Positions 46,621-59,370 of a DNA stretch of 64,000 nt are shown here, one piece after another. The stretch is from Lytechinus variegatus (Eukaryota; Echinodermata; Echinoidea; Temnopleuroida; Toxopneustidae): positions 21,390,875-21,454,874 of the forward strand of contig NC_054754.1 in assembly GCF_018143015.1 (NCBI RefSeq). Direction: 5' to 3'. The notes beneath the pieces are model-generated. The model was given only the letters and a program-made list of their open reading frames with translations, ran no database searches and was not told the DNA's origin. Each line of letters begins with the position of its first letter. Position 1 is the first letter of the stretch. The position numbers and the translations under genes are program-made.

Positions 46621-46800
46621 CCCCCCCCCCTGAAAACGAAAATTACAATAATAATTGTAATCAAATGTATATATTTTAAATGAAATTGTTTATTACGTTA
46701 TTGAAGAGAATCTCACTAGTCGCATACACCCAGCAGGCTATAGCAGTGGTGTATTGAGTAACACATTTTTTTTTTTTTGGGGGGGGGGGGCAAAACATGA
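46621..46800. other. C, T and G homopolymer tracts, U3
   Basis: C10 at 46,621-46,630 and a T-run/G-run pair near 46,767-46,792 (U1 equivalents near 4,427 and 4,571). Lengths differ between the copies, as expected of slippage. Confidence 0.6.
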
Positions 46801-47527
46801 AGTATGAGGCAAAATCTCTCTCATCCTAAAAAATAAAACCAACGATTGTGGGAGAGCGAAGCGGAGAAAAAAAACCGTTGACACTTTTTGATACAAAAAT
46901 CAAAGTTTGTGATGTTTGTGATAGAGTTTGAGATAAAATTGCAGAAGATGGCCCCCTTTGGTTCCCTTCCTTTCCATTTCTCCCTTTTTCCCCTTCGTCG
47001 TGTATTTGTTTTTTTTGGGGGGGAGTCCAAGGCCCGACGCCCCTCATAATGAACTCAAATCTGTTATTCTAAACACTTATTTAAACTTTTAAAACTACAG
47101 TGTGTTGTATAAACTTAAACAAGGTTTTGTTTTTACTCTGTATACTAAAGGCACTCTAATTGAGACAAAAGAAAATATCTTCATGCACGACTAGCAAGTT
47201 TACAATTAGCAGACCATTGTTTGGTATTCTTTTTTTTATTGAGTGTTGGTTTTTATTTTAGAGTGGTGCGTATACAAGAAGTAGACCACCGTTCTTACGC
47301 TCAAATTACTATTCCAATACATAGCACATTTCCTTTCGCGAAAAAAAATATCGCAATGATCACCGTTCGAAAACTTTTTTTTCGTCGCCTCTTCGTTCTA
47401 ATTCGTTTCTTTTCTTCATGTATGTGAATTCGGTTCGCACGCTCGGACGCACTCACGCACGCATCGAAGTCCGTATTCGCCCCCACATAGATGTACTATA
47501 ATCATAAGGATGTGATGCAATTTATGA

Positions 47528-47713
47528 TTATAATGGGGGGGGGTGAGCTACATCTTTATGATTCACCCCTACCATGCCTATTCGCACTAAGCGCGCCAGA
47601 GTCGGTCGGTCAGCAGTGTACATCATGTACATATTATTCGTTAGTTTACAGAGGCCATCGTTGTCACCAAATTCATAAACAGTTTGCATAGTTCCGAAGA
47701 CCGTCTTTTTCAC
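47528..47713 (-). CDS. Candidate minus-strand exon, U3 relative of 5322-5528
   Basis: Encodes the same KKTVFGTMQTVYEFGDNDGL with an in-frame two-residue insertion just after GLCKLT. No supported splice donor. Kept only as a candidate because the indel preserves the frame. Confidence 0.25.
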   Translation of the reverse strand: MKKTVFGTMQTVYEFGDNDGLCKLTNNMYMMYTADRPTLARLVRIGMVGVNHKDVAHPPPL

Positions 47714-48499
47714 GATTAGTCAGTCTCAATGCTGGCTCCCTGTTTATTTTTTTTTGCACGCAACGTATACCTACCAATTCTAGGGCCAAGCCCCCGGCCT
47801 GGCTACCATCTTCATGTATTATGACTAGCGACCCTTCGCTGAATTATGACTAGTTGTTTTTCTTTTTCCTATCATGACTTTTGGACAGGTCAGTATGACT
47901 ATAGCATCTGGACTCCGAGGATAGAAGGAGATCCAGAGTAATTTTTTTTCTTCTATTTTCTGTCCGAACCGAGAGAGTTGAAGCGATCGAATCCATTTAC
48001 CTGTTTTCTTTTAAACTCTGTCTCTCTCTTCAATCACTTGTTTCCTATCTGCATGCTCTTTCATTATTTGCCATAAAATTTTTCTTCTTTTTACATTGAA
48101 ATTAAACAGTTGACAATTCGTTGTAATAACTATGGCAAGAAAATCTACGTAATGTTTGAAAGGAGACGTTAGTTTCAACCAGTATTCGTTATAAAAACAA
48201 AACAAGAAAGTTCCATTTTCACTGTAGATATTTTGCACTAGCTACCCCTCTCCCCATCCCACGTATGAGAAAACAAAAATCGTGAAGTTGCCGTGACCAA
48301 GTGGTTATATCGCCTGACAAAACATAAAACATTCAGGATTCGAATCCTTGTCATTGCACCTACATGCACTTCTCTTCTATTATACAAGAAAAAAGACCCC
48401 AAAAGTTTAGTGTACATATTATTGACACATAGAACTGGTGCACGAAATTTTTAGATAATAAACATATACAACATTTTATATTTCGCTTAATTTTTTTAT

Positions 48500-48745
48500 T
48501 CTAACATGTCTACATGGTCTAAGCGGTGCATTTTTATTACCCCTAGCACAGCTACTATTAGCACGGCCGCTCGAGCGTTCAAGGAATTTCTACCTACCTG
48601 GCACCCTTTTACTACACTTGGGTGGAGAGAGACAAATGCAGATAAACGCCTTGCCAAAGGACGAGAGTACCGCGGCTTGATTCGAACCCGGACCTTTTGG
48701 TTCAAAGTCCAGAGACTTATCCACAACACCCTTTTGCGGGGTTTT
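48500..48745 (-). repeat. tRNA-derived SINE, minus strand (U3)
   Basis: Duplicate of 6,315-6,570, with B box GGTTCGAATCAAGCC and A-box region GTTGTGGATAAGTCTCTGGA on the minus strand. Confidence 0.7.
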
Positions 48746-49854
48746 TAATATTGTCAAATTTTTAATGATCGATTACAATCATATGAATAATCAATAAACC
48801 GTTGGTTGATTTATATTGTAACATGCACAATGGCTTGCATAATTAAAAATGAACGAATTTAATGAATACTATTATGAAACGAAATACTATTCTTCAAGCA
48901 CTCTCTTGAATCTATTGAAAAAATACATAAGAGGATTTAAAAAAAATCAATTTTTCTATATAAATAATTAACCTTTGAAAATGCCTCATTATATCTTCAT
49001 ATTCAATAGTGCGCGGATGTTCAAATCGGTGAAAAAGAAACTATAAATCTGATAATGAATTAAGTTATAAAGAGATAATTTTGTGTGAATCTCTCTAAAA
49101 TTTACAGGCCTACGTCTTTATTTCGCACGTATAAATATCTTTTAACAAATAAAATTTCAGGATTATGATTAAGTTTTCTAAATAATTTTTTCTGATCTCT
49201 CTGAGTTAGATTCTTCAACAACTTTCTTTTTTTTATTCATAGGCGTACGGCAAAATGAAATTGACCTTGACTTTTCAACAAATATTAATTCGACAAAAGA
49301 GCAATATTTCCTTGACAACTGGCAACCATGAAGTATTTATGACATATATTCAAAACCAAAAAATAAAAGGTTTTGAGTGATCGGTGTCATTTGAATGTCA
49401 GCACAAATTAATTATGAAGAGAAACGATTATGAAAGAAGCGTTAATTATCGCAATTATTTCGTAATTAGGATCATGATTATACCATAATTAAAATGCAAA
49501 TTTTCTAAAATATTTCAAAAATGCACCACTGAAAGAAACAGTTTACAATTATTTTCTAGTTTCATATGAAATTTGAAAATCAGAAAATTAGAGCCCTTGC
49601 ATATTTAGGCTACTAATGCTTATTGCTAAAATTTCTTTGGTGAAATTATATCTCGCATTTGTGATTAAAAAAATAACTGAAGTAAGGCCTACTTACTTTT
49701 TTGGAAAGTTGAAGATGAGTCGTTCCGTACCAAGATGGACTGTGAAATAGATGTGAGAAGATAAATTGAAAAAAAGGGTTAAAAAACTACATGAAGCTCT
49801 CTCCCAGCGCAAAGCAAAATGAGGTAAATACAATTGTAATTTACCAAAAGAGTG

Positions 49855-50016
49855 ACTCTACAATCATGTGCCTGTATCGGTATATGGTATCGAAACGCCG
49901 CCCGAGTCTTCGAATCCAGAGAGTCCCAAACTTTTAGAAGGTTGAATGGCTGCCACGAATAGTAGTGATTGTGAAGTCGTGAGCTCCCGAGATATAGAAT
50001 CACTGTAGTATATATA
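49855..50016. promoter_or_regulatory. Copy-specific block plus TATA module, U3a
   Basis: About 145 bp with no match in U1a although both flanks match closely, then CACTGTAG and TATATATA (50,009-50,016) and the shared leader phrase. The minus strand is open through LGSSRLHNHYYSWQPFNLLK; one plus frame reads VSVYGIETPPESSNPESPK. GC-richer than its surroundings. Confidence 0.4.
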
Positions 50017-50696
50017 GCAGACCCAAAGATATATGCAACTTGTGCTGGTTAATACTGTTATGACAAAGTAAATCGATAAAATAAGGAAAATAATATTAGT
50101 TTGGAATAGTTTTTCTTTTCAACTTAATGATTTTATTAACGCACGTTATTGACTAAAATTTGATTTGAATTCCATTATATCCAGCCAAATATAACGATGT
50201 AATTCAAGAGACTTGCATTTAATTTCAGTTTATTTTATAATCGATCTATGACATAAAAATCCAACCCCACACATGAAGAATGATGAAAATCGGGGGGGGG
50301 GGTGCTCGGGAAGATGGCTGCCTTATTTTAAACGAGATAGATATTAAAAATGTTATTGATTACTCCTTATCTAACCTCAACAGGGTCTTCAAATGAGACT
50401 AAGGTAGCACGTTTTGTTGTTCTCATAAATGAACGCACAATTATAATGGTATAATCACGTACATGGAGCGCTGTACGCTTAACGATTGATTTTAGAGCTG
50501 ATTGCATTGCTTATTGCGTATGATCAATCGTAACATGAACCTCACTATCAATTGCAGATCCTTTGTGTTACCGGGCCGTGGTCTACATTTCTTTTCCTCA
50601 ATCTTTTCTCATCCTTTAGAGACTTTATATCTATTGACTTTGTTGGAAGTGTGATGACAGTTTGAGATGAAGTAAGGTTAATCCCGGGGCCTTATA

Positions 50697-50928
50697 CACA
50701 GCAAAAAACTGGTGTTAACCGGTGTACATAGAGGACCACACCAGTTATTTTACACCGGTGTTAAATTGGTGGTCTTAGTTTTACACCTTTAGGTGTTATT
50801 ACAACACCTATGGTTGTTACATTTACACTCTTTGGTGTTATGTTCAATCTCTAGGGTGTAAACACCTCAGGGTGTGGTCCTCTATTAACACCAATTGGGT
50901 CAGTTTTAACACCACAGTTTTTACAGTG
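50697..50928. mobile_element. 232-bp MITE with CACAGCAAAAAACTGG / CACTGTAAAAACTG ends
   Basis: Inverted ends CACAGCAAAAAACTGGTGTT and, reversed, CACTGTAAAAACTGTGGTGT; the interior repeats GGTGTTA/TAACACC. TA at 50,695-50,696 and 50,929-50,930. U1a near 8,811 has the empty GAATAGGCAC site. Confidence 0.9.
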
Positions 50929-51794
50929 TAGGCACTTGATTTTCATCCCGGTTGAAATCTTTATTTCTTTGAGAAAAAATGGAAATAAAAACAATCCATT
51001 CATTTTCTGGCTAAGGCCAGTTGAGGACTCATATTTCACAATACTGTATAAAGATTCAAGTCCTAAAAAAAATGGACCAAAAATTTTTAGTAACATTTAA
51101 GGCCTTAAAATTCACAGTTAGGAAAATATGTTTTAATTTCCAAGCTTCATTATGATTTATTGTTTCTTAATCTTTTTATTGTTTTACTTTCATTAGTATT
51201 CGCAGTGGAAGGGGAGGGGGTGATATTCAGTACATAAGTAAAAACGGGAAAACCACAAAATGTATTGAAGTAAGAGATAAAATCATAATAATTATGTATA
51301 AATCCTTCTATGACAATTTTCAAAGTCATATTTACACATGTTTATTTGAGATAAGGTGCTTATCATAGTAAGTTAAATGAGCACAACTTTTTTTAATAAG
51401 GACCTTTGTTTTTATGAAATTTCTTACCTCTTTAGGCGTTTTATTTATCTTTTAACTAATATTTTCATTCTCATGACAAACACATAAATTGAATAGCATA
51501 TTTTCAGGTTTGACTTCTTGTACTAATTGTAAGCAAATAAACATCACAATTAATGTACCCCGAAGAATGAAAATAGAAATTCATTTAAGCATGTTTCTCT
51601 GCCAGAAATTTCCCTGCAGTTTTATCATTTGAAATATTGGATGAGGAAGTGAATCAGACAACACTGCCTATGGTATGGGGTGCATTACCTTACAGGTAAA
51701 CAGTGTCTCTGATTGGCTAGAGAAGTCATAGCCAATCAAAAATGTAGATTCTGCTTCACCGCTCTTGAGGGTATTCCCTGTAATGTATGTCGCA

Positions 51795-52010
51795 ACCATT
51801 TAGAACCATCTCTGATTGGATAGAGAGGATATGACGAATCACATTTTCAGCCAATCATCATCTTACGTCACTGTACTAACCATAATGGTACTAACAAACA
51901 CAACCGAACCTACCAGACGCAGAGCTCGCGGGGCGCATATCGCATGCCATTGCAGTGCTTTATATCATTTCAACGTGTCGCTTTCTCGAGAGAACATTGT
52001 ACTGCTCAGT
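51795..52010 (+). promoter_or_regulatory. CCAAT/CRE promoter-like module, U3a
   Basis: GATTGG, CAGCCAATCATC, then TTACGTCAC, then ACGTGTCGCTTTCTCGAG. CRE-like octamer intact here, unlike U1b, although the exon downstream is broken. Confidence 0.4.
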
Positions 52011-52131
52011 CATTATAATCATTATCTCAATCAGATTGATCATAGAGAAATATTTAGAGTTTTTCTTGTGATATAAAGATACAGTTGTAAATGGAGAGCT
52101 TGTAATTCGGAGCACCGGAGTGGGAAAAGTT

Positions 52132-52370
52132 ATGTTCAATCATACATCTTTTCACCCTTCAAAAATAGACGGGAAAAGCGTTTCATCGATTTGTCGGAGT
52201 TTCGTTATATTGCAATGCTTTCTGCCATCGGTCCCAGAATATGATTTCACGGGGCAGCTTTACATTTCAGGTTTTGTGGCACGCTTGAGAAGGACAATTA
52301 CTATAGTCGTTATATTGCTCATATGACTAACAGTAATATTTTGGAAAATAAAGTTCGTCATGTACGTATG
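52132..52370 (+). pseudogene. Broken relative of the type II membrane exon, U3a
   Basis: Begins FNHTSFHPSKIDGK, then a one-base loss shifts the frame and a 4-bp gain about 50 bp later restores it. The anchor LRRTITIVVILLI is followed by TGA where U1b has a Cys codon. The GTACGT donor remains. Confidence 0.4.
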
Positions 52371-53639
52371 GCAAATTTCAAACTGATTTTGGATCGATAA
52401 TGATGTTACATTGGAGTAGAAGGACCGATTTGAAATACTTTCATCTTTGTGATGATCAGATGGAGTGCAATGATTCCTCAACCAAATTGATATACAGTGT
52501 GTGATCTTATTCGATGCCACTATGAAACATGCGGTTAGTTTGCCTGCTTTAGATTTAAAAACATATTTCTGTGTATTCTTGGTCGCGTTTGATTAATCCT
52601 TGACAAAGGTGGATTGAATTTTGGTACATCTGTACATGCTGTATTAAAGATCGAACATGTGAGTAGAAACTGCTTGTGTATAATTTTTGTTAAAAATCAA
52701 AGTATAAAACATAAACTAATAGAATTAGGCCAATGTCACGTGTCCTGTTATGTACGCACAATAAATCACGTGCTGCATATATATTTTTTCTTGCGAACGA
52801 ACGTGTGATCTGTATCAATACTTCTTTGAATTTCCTGTCTCTCCCTCTAGCTGTTCCTTGCACAAAAATTATTTCATTTTTTGGAAGATAGTATATCCTC
52901 CGATAAAACTATGGGGCATATCATGCAATGTTTTTAATTTTTTGACTGTAAATGTTGTCTAACTTTTTTCATTATTGCACTTGTCTTGCTCTTGTAGAAG
53001 TCTAGTCCTAGTCCGTAGCCGTAGAACATCTACATCATAAGTAAAAAGAAAGCTATATTTATACAATAGTCATGAGAAGGACCTTTATCTCGACAAGATA
53101 TGATTTCTTTATGATCGTGCTCGTACCCCCTCATCGTGCATGCCTACTATTTGAAATCGTAGTTTATCGTACTTGTGAATGTACTTGACTGGTATAGACA
53201 ATTTGATATCTAGACTGGATTATCATAATTTTTGACAACATTCCCTTACCAAGACTGTTCCCTCGTTCAGTCTTACATCATCCCCCCCCCTTCCGTCCCG
53301 CTACACCCCACCCTTATGGATTCATGCCAACCAATACAAGTCAGGACTCTTAGCATTAAGAAGGTATTTATTGTAACATTCCAACCGACCTGCGCACCAC
53401 TTTTCAAATTGGCGCCCAATAATTCATGGTTGCTAGGTCGGAGCGCCATCGGCACCAATCTTTCTTGAGGCTTGTCAAGAAGGGGGTGTGGGTGGTTTGT
53501 TGATTCTAAGTAACAGGGTTCATTTTATTTACATCGAAACTCATCAGAAATCATGAATGGGAATTATGGAATATCACGTGATCTCATGTCAGTAGTACAT
53601 AGTAAATTCTATCACATTATTTTCAATCTGATCCGTTAC

Positions 53640-53845
53640 TTAATGATATGCTACATCCACATAGCGCTTTTAACATGTTTCTAAGTACAGCATATATTGT
53701 TACCCCAAATTTAGTACTGCTACCTTGATCGGGTGCTCGGGCATTCATGAAATTTCTTCCTGCCGGATAACCATTTACTACACCGAGGTTGAGAGTAGCC
53801 AAATCAATGTACATTAAGGCCTTGCAAAAGGACGCTAGTGGAGTA
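53640..53845 (-). repeat. Degraded SINE, minus strand, U3a
   Basis: Retains GCATTCATGAAATTTCTTCC, CCATTTACTACACCGAGGTT and GGCCTTGCAAAAGGACG, the reversed body of the SINE at 48,500. The head is lost. Confidence 0.45.
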
Positions 53846-53929
53846 CGTTATATGTAGCTGGTCAAACGTGTTTGAGAAAAAATATTTTTTTGAGCTTGTA
53901 ATACTGCACATTTCAATCTTCGTCTAATC

Positions 53930-54095
53930 CCAAATCACACAATAAAGTTGATGAGATGGGACAGGTTCGATTCCTGTGAGATTCCGATCATATTAATATC
54001 GATCACAAAGAATCTTCATCGGTGTCCATTCATCATCAATATTGTGTTGAATATATTAATACAATCATTCTAAATGTCATTGAATATAAATTATC
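53930..54095. repeat. Conserved T-arm module, copy 2
   Basis: CACACAATAAAGTTGATGAG, ACAGGTTCGATTCCTGT, then about 110 bp matching 15,869-15,990 with scattered single changes. Confidence 0.5.
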
Positions 54096-54384
54096 CCTAT
54101 GGAAGGATGTTCAATTTATCACTTTGATAAAGTTCACTACATTTTTTCGTAATATTTTACCTTAATTGAATTCATTTTTTATTCAAATACCTAATATTGA
54201 ATGTAAATAAAATCTAATTTTAGAAACGAAATGTTAACACCGGCAAGGCTTGGCATTGATATTGTATTTTAGTATTGTTTTCAGAGTTTTCTCTGGGATG
54301 AAACCTAATGTACATTCATTATAAAGTTTATAACCAAGCAATATGTAGATTCTGCTTCACACCGATCTTGAGGGTATTCCCTGT

Positions 54385-54590
54385 AATGTTATGTCGCAAC
54401 CATTTAGAACCATCTCTGATTGGATAGAGACGAATCACATTTTCAGCCAATTATCATCTTACGTCACCGTACTAACACCAGATTATAGAGCTCGCGATGT
54501 GCATTGCTGCGGTTCACCATTTCGACGTTAGGCTTCCTCGAGTGAACATTGAATAGGTGTCCAGTCAATAATCATTGATTAACATCATAA
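54385..54590 (+). promoter_or_regulatory. CCAAT/CRE promoter-like module, U3b
   Basis: GATTGG, CAGCCAATTATCATC and TTACGTCACC are kept; the downstream ACGTGTCGC block has become GACGTTAGGCTTCCTCGAG. Confidence 0.35.
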
Positions 54591-54696
54591 TCAGATAGAT
54601 CATAGAGAAATGTTTCTGGTTTTCTTGTGAAATAAAGATACAGCTGTAAATGGAGAGCCTGTAATAATCATCTTCGGAGCACCGTTGAGGAAGAGT

Positions 54697-54830
54697 TATG
54701 TTCAATCATACATCTTTCTTTTCACCCTTCAAAAATAGACGAAAAAAGGCTTGATTTGTTGGAGTTTCGTTTGATTGCAACGCTTTCTGCGATCGGTCCT
54801 TACTTTCATCTTTGTGATGATCAGATGTGT
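54697..54830 (+). pseudogene. Broken relative of the type II membrane exon, U3b
   Basis: Begins FNHTSF, then a 4-bp gain (repeat of TTTC) shifts the frame to an early TGA. The part coding the membrane anchor is deleted: GCGATCGGTCC joins TTACTTTCATC. Confidence 0.4.
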
Positions 54831-55418
54831 AATGATTCCACAACCAAATTGATATACGGTGTGGAACTTCCGGGGGAACTTATTCGATGTCACTTTGAAA
54901 CATGCGGTTAGTTTTCCTGCTTTAGAATTTAGATTTAAAAATACATTTCTGTGTATTCTTGGTTGCGTTTGAATAATCATGGACATGTTAAGGTGGATGG
55001 AATGTTGGTACATCTGAACATCATGCATGGATTAATGATCAACTCAATTTCGAACATGTGAGTAGAAATTGCTTGTGTATAATTTTGATTAAAACTTATG
55101 ATCTCTTCACAACATAAAATAGCGGTAGAATGTCATAGTTTTCTGCTATGTACACACAGTAAATCGCGTGTTGTATTTTATTTTCCATTGTTTTCTTGTG
55201 AACGAAGTTATTACTTGCTTTACTGCTCATGATTTTTAACTTTTAATTAGTGCACTTGTTGTAGAACGCCTAGCCATTAGCCATAGAACTAGATAAATAA
55301 TCTGAAAATTGTAATTATACAATCATCATGAAAAGGACCTATAATTATATATCAACAAGCTATGCTCTCTTTATGATCATTTTCGTATCCCCTTAGTTTA
55401 GTAGACCAAAAGCTTCGG

Positions 55419-55484
55419 TCTCTGTTTTATTGGTTGTTCCCCTGATCTCCGTTGGCTCCACCTAATAATTAGAGACCGAAGTTT
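55419..55484. repeat. Short inverted repeat
   Basis: CTTCGGTCTCT and AGAGACCGAAG, 11-bp perfect arms about 43 bp apart. Not seen elsewhere in the window. Confidence 0.5.
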
Positions 55485-56094
55485 TAACTCGATCTGTACA
55501 GGAACTCAATGGTTATATGTTCATGTATTAAGTTCGGATAAACCAGGGAAGTTGGAGTTGCGCGACAGCCGAAGTAAGTCATTGTTTTGTCCTTTTAAGC
55601 CCCCCCCCCCCTGTTTTGGTTCATCTTAGGCCAAAACGGAATAACAATCTTTATTTTTGTCCAGTTCTTTTCATATATTTTTATAAAATAAAGACAAATT
55701 TCGATGAGCCCCGTCGGGGGGGGGGGGGGATTTTGCATTATTAACCGCTCTAATGGCGACCCGTCTGTGTGCGAGGAGAAATATAAAATGATGTTTAAAA
55801 ACTCATCGAAACATACGTCTAGTTGTCTTCTTAAGTTGCTAAAGAAACTCATGAAAATGTGCAAACCTATTATTTAAATTTTTGATTTATTATACTTGTT
55901 AAGTATTTGATTAGTAGAGAATTTAATACATTGATAATTTATTTTTTGCCAACATTCCTTTACCATCGCCTCTTTCGGTCTTATACCCCACTACTTCCTG
56001 ATTCATGCCCACCAATACAAGTCAAGACTCTTGACAATTACTTTGATAAGAAGGTATTTCTTGTAAAATTCAAAAATTGTAATCTCGGGTTAAC

Positions 56095-56240
56095 CCCAAA
56101 TCACACAATAAAGTTGATGCGATGGGACAGGTTCGATTCCTGTGAGATTCCGATAATATCAATATCGATCAAGAAGAATCTTCATTGGTGTCCATTCATC
56201 GTCATTATTGTGTTGAACATAACATAATCATAAAATCATT
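56095..56240. repeat. Conserved T-arm module, copy 3
   Basis: Most diverged copy: GATGCGATGGGACAGG, the same perfect T-arm, then TTCATTGGTGTCCATTCATC. The frame NHTIKLMRWDRFDSCEIP stays open. Confidence 0.5.
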
Positions 56241-56584
56241 CTAAATGTACTGGAGTATTAAGTGTCATTTACATGGGAAGGGGGATATATTCTATTTTTA
56301 CTGATATTTTCACAATAATATCCGTGTAATAAATTATTTGACCGTAGAAGTATAGGTACATGTAGGTCGAAGCGCCATCGGCACCAATCTTGCTTGAGGC
56401 TTGTCAAGATTGGGGGTGTGGGTGGTTAATGCCCTTTGTTGATTCCAAGTAACAGAGTTAAAATTTTATTTACATCGAAACTCATCAGAAATCATGACTG
56501 GGAATTATGGGATATCACGTGATCTCATGTAGTACATAGCGCTTTTAATGTTTCTAAGCAAAGCATAGGCCTACCGTTACCCGG

Positions 56585-56705
56585 GATCTAGCACCGCTAC
56601 CTCGATCGGGTGCTCAAGCATTCAAGGGTACCCATTTACTACACCTGGGTTGAGAGTTCCAAATGTAGGCCTTGCCAAGGGACTCATTGTTGTGGTAGGG
56701 TAAGA
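56585..56705 (-). repeat. Degraded SINE, minus strand, U3b
   Basis: CCATTTACTACACCTGGGTT and GGCCTTGCCAAGGGACTC, the reversed SINE body as at 53,640, next to a T-arm module as there. Confidence 0.45.
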
Positions 56706-56756
56706 AATAACCGAAGGTAGCTGGTCAAACATGTTTAGGAAATTTTTGGCTAAACC

Positions 56757-56915
56757 AAAAATCACACAATAAAGTTGATGAGATGGGACAGGTTCGATTC
56801 CTGTGAGATTCCGATCATATTAATATCGATCACAAAGAATCTTCATCGGTGTCCATTCATTAACAATATTGTGTTGAATATATTAATACAATCATTCTAA
56901 ATGTTATGGAATGTA
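56757..56915. repeat. Conserved T-arm module, copy 4
   Basis: Nearly identical to the copy at 53,930 over about 150 bp, including ACAGGTTCGATTCCTGT and CACAAAGAATCTTCATCGG. Confidence 0.5.
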
Positions 56916-57315
56916 AAGTTTCCCTTTGGGAGTATATTCTTTTTATCACTTTGATAATTTTGACGACAATATTTTCGTAAAATTTGACTTGAGAGTTTAG
57001 TGTCAATTGAATTTATGTATTTTATTCATATACCTACCTAATATATAGTGAATGTAAATAAAATAAAATTTAATTTTAGTATGTTATCTATGCATGGGCT
57101 TAAACCTCAAATCTATAATCCCGATACTCGTATATTGACGTGAAACATATGTTTTTTTTTCACGATCCAATATATCTTTAGCAAGTAAGTTATGATTTAG
57201 CTATTTACCTGGTTCTTAATCATTTACTTTCAATTACTCTATTTTATTTTTCCCCATCCTTGCCAATTGTAAAAGCTTGAATCTTTAAAAGATTCATGAT
57301 CATTTTTATGTTATA

Positions 57316-59370
57316 TCATGCATTGAAGCAAGCCCGAGTAATCCCTGTTTTTAAAAAAGGCAACAACACCGTGTTGGGAAATTATCGCCCCATATCATTA
57401 TTGACATGCCTTTCTAAGGTTTTGGAAAAAGTTATTTTTATACGCACGACAAAGTTTCTTAATATACATAAATTGTTTTATCCCCTGCAGTTTGGTTTTC
57501 GCGAAAAACATAGTACTTCTCATGCCCTATTGGCAATGATTAATAAGATTGCCAATGGAATTGACAAGTATGAGCATACTGTTGGGGTGTTCCTGGACTT
57601 CTCCAAGGCTTTCGACACAATCAACCATGATATCCTTTTATACAAGCTTAATTATTATGGAATCAGAGGGATAGCCTTGGAGTGGTTCAGGAACTACCTC
57701 AGCAGTAGGCAGCAATATGTTTCCATAGCAAATGTAAATTCTCCTCCAAAATCTATCTCATGTGGAGTCCCTCAAGGCTCAATCTTGGGTCCGCTTCTTT
57801 TTTTGGTCTACATCAATGATTTTTATAAATCAAGTACTTTATCATTCATTATTTTTGCCGACGACTCAAATATATTTTTTCCCATAAGGACCCCAAACAT
57901 TTACTTGACACACTCAATAACGAATTAAAACTAGTCTCAGAGTGGATCAAAGCCAACAAATTATCGCTTAATCTCACTAAAACAAATTACATGCTCTTCA
58001 GCAATATCATTGATGAACTCCCAGGTAACATTACTTTTGATAATATTAATATTCAAAGAGTATTAAGTACGAAATTTCTAGGAGTAACTATCGACGACAG
58101 ACTGTCATGGAAAGAACATATAGATAACACATGCAAAATAATTTCAAGAAATATTGGAATTATAAATAAAGTTAAATTCTATTTCCCGACTCGTATATTA
58201 TTAAACTTATACTCTACGCTGATACTTCCGCATTTGAACTTTTGTATTATTGCATGGGGGAGTTGTGCTGATTTTCATTTGAATAGACTTTTACTACTTC
58301 AGAAAAAAGCTTTGCGCGTTATTTGCCATTCTCATTATCGGGCACATACGAATGTGCTTTTTAAAACTCATGGAATTCTTAAGATACATGATCTTTACCA
58401 TTATAATCTTGGATCTTTTATGTTCAACCTTAGTAAAGATGAACTACCAGACGTATTTTATTCTATGTTCACACGAAATATAAATGTACATCACTACCCT
58501 ACAAGATCTGCTGGACTTTTTCATTTACCTAGAACAAGGACATTATTCACAAACAAACTGTTCATATCTTCTGGTATCAAACTTTGGAATTCTCTTCCGC
58601 AAACTTTACGAAATAAGCCAACTATTCATAGCTTCAATAGAGCACTTAAAAAAAATCTAACCAATAACTATAACACTCACATCATTCATCATACTTAGGA
58701 TATCTTATGGATCTTCTGTTTCCCCCCCCCCCCACCTCCTGCCTTTATTTCGTTTCTTTTTCTGTCTCCTTTCATTTGCTCTACCTGTGCAGATTTGTTT
58801 GTTTTTTTTTGTTTTTTTGTTTTTTGTTTTTTTTTGTTTTTGTTTTTTTTCTTTTACTCGTTTTTGTCCTTTGTTGTTGTTGTCTTTTTTTTGTTCTTGT
58901 GATATTTCGTCTGTCTTGTTTTGGTATAACTTTTTGTCATGTCTTGTTCTTGTACCGTTCTGTCACGTCCTGTTTTCGCAACGTTTTTGTCTTGTGTGTC
59001 CTTTTCACTTTTCTTCATATCTTGTAATATAATCCAGCCTTGTTTATCTTCTACTTGAAAGAATTTGTAAAAAATATACATATTTAACAAGGATTTACAT
59101 ATAATTTTCACAAGAAAGATATGATGACTTGTATATTATATTTATTTTGAACTTCAACAAGTACGATATGATTTGTATATTATATATAGATATATATTGT
59201 TTTTTTTGCATTAATATGTCTTATTTATTGAAGGAAACCTTCGATAACAAGCTTTGCTTTCCAGAAGGTTCCTATTTCATTTCAAAATGTTATATTATAT
59301 ATTGCTTTACTTTGTAACTTTGTTAAAATTTTGGAATGAATAAATTCGTTATCAATCAATCAATCAATGT
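57316..59370 (+). mobile_element. 5'-truncated LINE (CR1/Rex1/L2-like)
   Basis: Joins unit sequence at about 57,316 and ends in AATCAATCAATCAATC-type repeats at about 59,370. The 3' UTR has a long interrupted T tract (58,795-58,860). No endonuclease remains. Target duplication not identified. Confidence 0.85.
57318..58698 (+). CDS. LINE reverse transcriptase, partial
   Basis: Starts within the fingers of the reverse transcriptase: ARVIPVFKKGNNTVLGNYRP, then LDFSKAFDTINHD, GVPQGSILGP and IIFADDSNIF. A single frame change near 57,880 (C run) moves it to the frame DPKHLLDTLNNELKLVSEWI. The thumb and C-terminal part are intact (FLGVTIDDRLSWKEHID, SSGIKLWNSLPQTLRNK) to a stop at 58,696-58,698. 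Dead for lack of the endonuclease. Confidence 0.88.

Larger units (their letters stand above)
37723..50430. repeat. Segmental duplication, copy in unit U3 (LINE-interrupted)
   Basis: Partner of 1-8,190. It holds the same hAT element, the same minus-strand exons D, C, B and A, the same SINEs and the same low-complexity tracts in the same order. It is longer because a 4,475-bp LINE interrupts it at 40,894-45,368. The U1 copy has the empty target at 3177-3182 and U2 has it near 25,960. Confidence 0.93.
49000..54200. repeat. Sub-repeat U3a
   Basis: Aligns with 6,780-10,960 and 11,240-16,950. Contains the copy-specific block and TATA (50,009), MITE (50,697), CCAAT/CRE (51,795), broken first exon (52,132) and T-arm module (53,930). 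Confidence 0.7.

Noticed and set aside
58707-59032. Overlapping Phe/Leu-rich frames
   Set aside because: T-rich 3' UTR of the truncated LINE.
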